Of a stretch of 24,670 nt of DNA, positions 23,874 to 24,670 are shown piece by piece. The position numbers were made by a program, and so were the translations under genes. The stretch is from a bacterium (GTDB lineage: Bacteria > UBA9089 > CG2-30-40-21 > SBAY01), in NCBI GenBank assembly GCA_030018635.1, contig JASEHU010000002.1, forward strand, positions 1 through 24,670. Direction: 5' to 3'. The notes beneath the pieces are model-generated. The model made no database searches. It had not been told where the DNA came from and saw only the letters and a program-made list of their open reading frames with translations. Each line of letters opens with the position of its first letter. Position 1 is the stretch's first letter.

Positions 23874-24298
23874 TAATACTTGAAACTTTTTAGCCACTTT
23901 TGTCTTTCACCGTCTATTCCAGTCTCCAAAAACTGGATGAATTTCGTTAATCTATCCAAGGTTTTTGGGCTCATGACATGCTCTATCTTGCAAGCGTCCT
24001 GCAGCGACTCATCATCATTTATGTTTAGAATCTCTGTCAGGAATTTTAAAAGCAAATCATGTTTGCTCTGAATATTGCAGGCGATTTTTTCACCATCCAG
24101 AGTAAGATCAACATATTCATACCTTTCATGTTTGACAAGACCTTTTTTAGAAAGTGTCTTTAAAGCGGCATTTACGCTTGAGCTTTTTACATTTAATAAA
24201 CGGCCTATATCCCGGACCCTGACGATGTTGTTTTGCTTTTTGAGGAGAGCAACCGTCTCTAAGTAATCTTCCATAGTCGGACTTAATTCCTTTTCCAT
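23870..24298 (-). CDS. DtxR/MntR-family metal-dependent transcriptional repressor
   Basis: It is a metal-sensing DNA-binding dimer, here 142 residues without the C-terminal SH3-like domain. The winged helix spans residues ~5-72 (SPTMEDYLETV...VRVRDIGRLLNVKSSSVN...LTLDGEKIA). The metal/dimer domain has DACKIEHVMSP. Primary-site ligands M9, C103, E106 and H107 correspond to DtxR M10, C102, E105 and H106; the cysteine, where MntR has Glu, favours iron. Of the ancillary site only H80 remains; E83 and H98 equivalents are Leu. ATG 24298 follows AAGGTG at 7 nt; a TTG 15 nt upstream is a weaker start. A divergently placed operator match and the feo operon next door make it the likely feo regulator. 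Confidence 0.9.
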   Translation of the reverse strand: MEKELSPTMEDYLETVALLKKQNNIVRVRDIGRLLNVKSSSVNAALKTLSKKGLVKHERYEYVDLTLDGEKIACNIQSKHDLLLKFLTEILNINDDESLQDACKIEHVMSPKTLDRLTKFIQFLETGIDGERQKWLKSFKYY

Positions 24299-24316
24299 AA
24301 AACACACCTTCAATTC

Positions 24317-24402
24317 TTGTAAGCGTTCAAGTATCAGTTCTCAGGTGTCAGTTTTAGATACCAAAGGCAAGTTAGACTGAGCAGTTACCTGAACACTTAC
24401 AA
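24317..24402. repeat. Imperfect palindromic element in the regulator's leader
   Basis: TTGTAAGCGTTCA (24317-24329) and TGAACACTTACAA (24390-24402) pair at 12 of 13 positions, and pairing continues inward imperfectly. AATTC occurs at 24312-24316 and 24402-24406, a possible 4-5 bp target duplication. It separates the regulator's promoter from its ribosome binding site. Confidence 0.5.
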
Positions 24403-24431
24403 ATTCTGGCCATTTTTTAGAGCAATCTCTA

Positions 24432-24450
24432 TTTGTTAGATAAGTATAAC
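24432..24450. promoter_or_regulatory. Operator overlapping the regulator's -10 box
   Basis: TTTGTTAGATAAGTATAAC matches the feo operator at 23575-23593 in 15 of 19 positions. A wider inverted repeat TTGTTA / TAACAA spans 24433-24452. It covers the -10 hexamer of the promoter below, as expected for autorepression. Confidence 0.65.
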
Positions 24451-24471
24451 AAATTAATATTTATTTGTCAA
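24443..24471 (-). promoter_or_regulatory. Sigma-70-type promoter of the DtxR-family gene
   Basis: On the minus strand a perfect TTGACA (24466-24471), a 17-nt spacer, then TATACT (24443-24448). Transcription would start near 24436 and give a ~135-nt leader containing the palindromic element. From 24472 to the window end I see only a short GTGAAC / GTTCAC inverted repeat near 24505-24525 and no supportable gene. Confidence 0.75.
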
Positions 24472-24670
24472 GTAGTTTTTTTAATTTTTTTGTAATCGGT
24501 CAGTGAACGGTAGGGATGTTCACCGTCAATAGCCAGATTGTGTGAAAATTCTCAATTCATCTTTCATTGATATGATGATAGCAAGATGTGTAAAAGAAAT
24601 CAGGAAAAATGCTCTAACCAAGTTCCAGATTTCAAACCTGTTCGGACTTCCAACTTTTCGGATAGGCTTT

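Noticed and set aside
24572..24670. Open frame starting ATGATGATAGCAAGATG and running off the window end
   Set aside because: Only 33 codons are visible, there is no Shine-Dalgarno and no motif; it cannot be told from chance.

Overview
The window reads as a chromosomal segment of an uncultured, moderately AT-rich, Gram-negative-type bacterium. Heptose synthesis (gmhA), a signal peptide on a giant surface protein with a C-terminal sorting-type domain, and FeoAB under a DtxR-family regulator suggest a diderm, probably anaerobic or microaerophilic lineage. The palindrome-filled spacers and giant repeat protein resemble candidate-phylum genomes such as Omnitrophota or Desantisbacteria. That placement is inference; nothing here fixes the taxon.

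Layout. 1-98: a 7-bp tandem repeat that ends as the ribosome binding site of the first gene. 103-12372 (+): a 4089-residue secreted protein. It has three copies of a four-domain module (FN3 / beta domain / FN3 / D domain), then 22 further D domains in tandem, then a YPNP-type C-terminal domain. 12380-12560: a MITE-like element with 17-bp terminal inverted repeats and a 9-bp target duplication. 12576-14879 (+): a RecQ-family helicase fused to a ComF-like phosphoribosyltransferase domain. 14967-15767 (+): dapB with its own promoter. 16120-17636 (+): a deoxyhypusine-synthase-like protein translationally coupled to gmhA, preceded by a possible 33-codon ORF. 17927-19768 (+): glmS. 19899-21291 (+): an E1-like ThiF/HesA enzyme with a C-terminal zinc ribbon, followed 28 nt later by a 69-residue RING-like zinc protein. 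21511-23539 (-): feoA-feoB, overlapping. 23870-24298 (-): a DtxR-family regulator. The last ~370 bases hold its leader, promoter and operator and no convincing further gene.

How the parts work together. Three themes stand out. (1) An E1-like plus RING-like gene pair looks like part of a bacterial ubiquitin-like conjugation system; no modifier or E2 is encoded in the window. (2) The DtxR-type protein and the feo operon share a 19-bp operator (15 of 19 identical). The copy at the regulator overlaps the -10 box of a good sigma-70 promoter, so an autoregulated iron-uptake regulon is likely. (3) Most longer spacers carry palindromic, simple-sequence-cored elements. Several have terminal inverted repeats and probable target duplications, and two related sequences have entered coding regions (inside recQ and at the 3' end of the E1-like gene).
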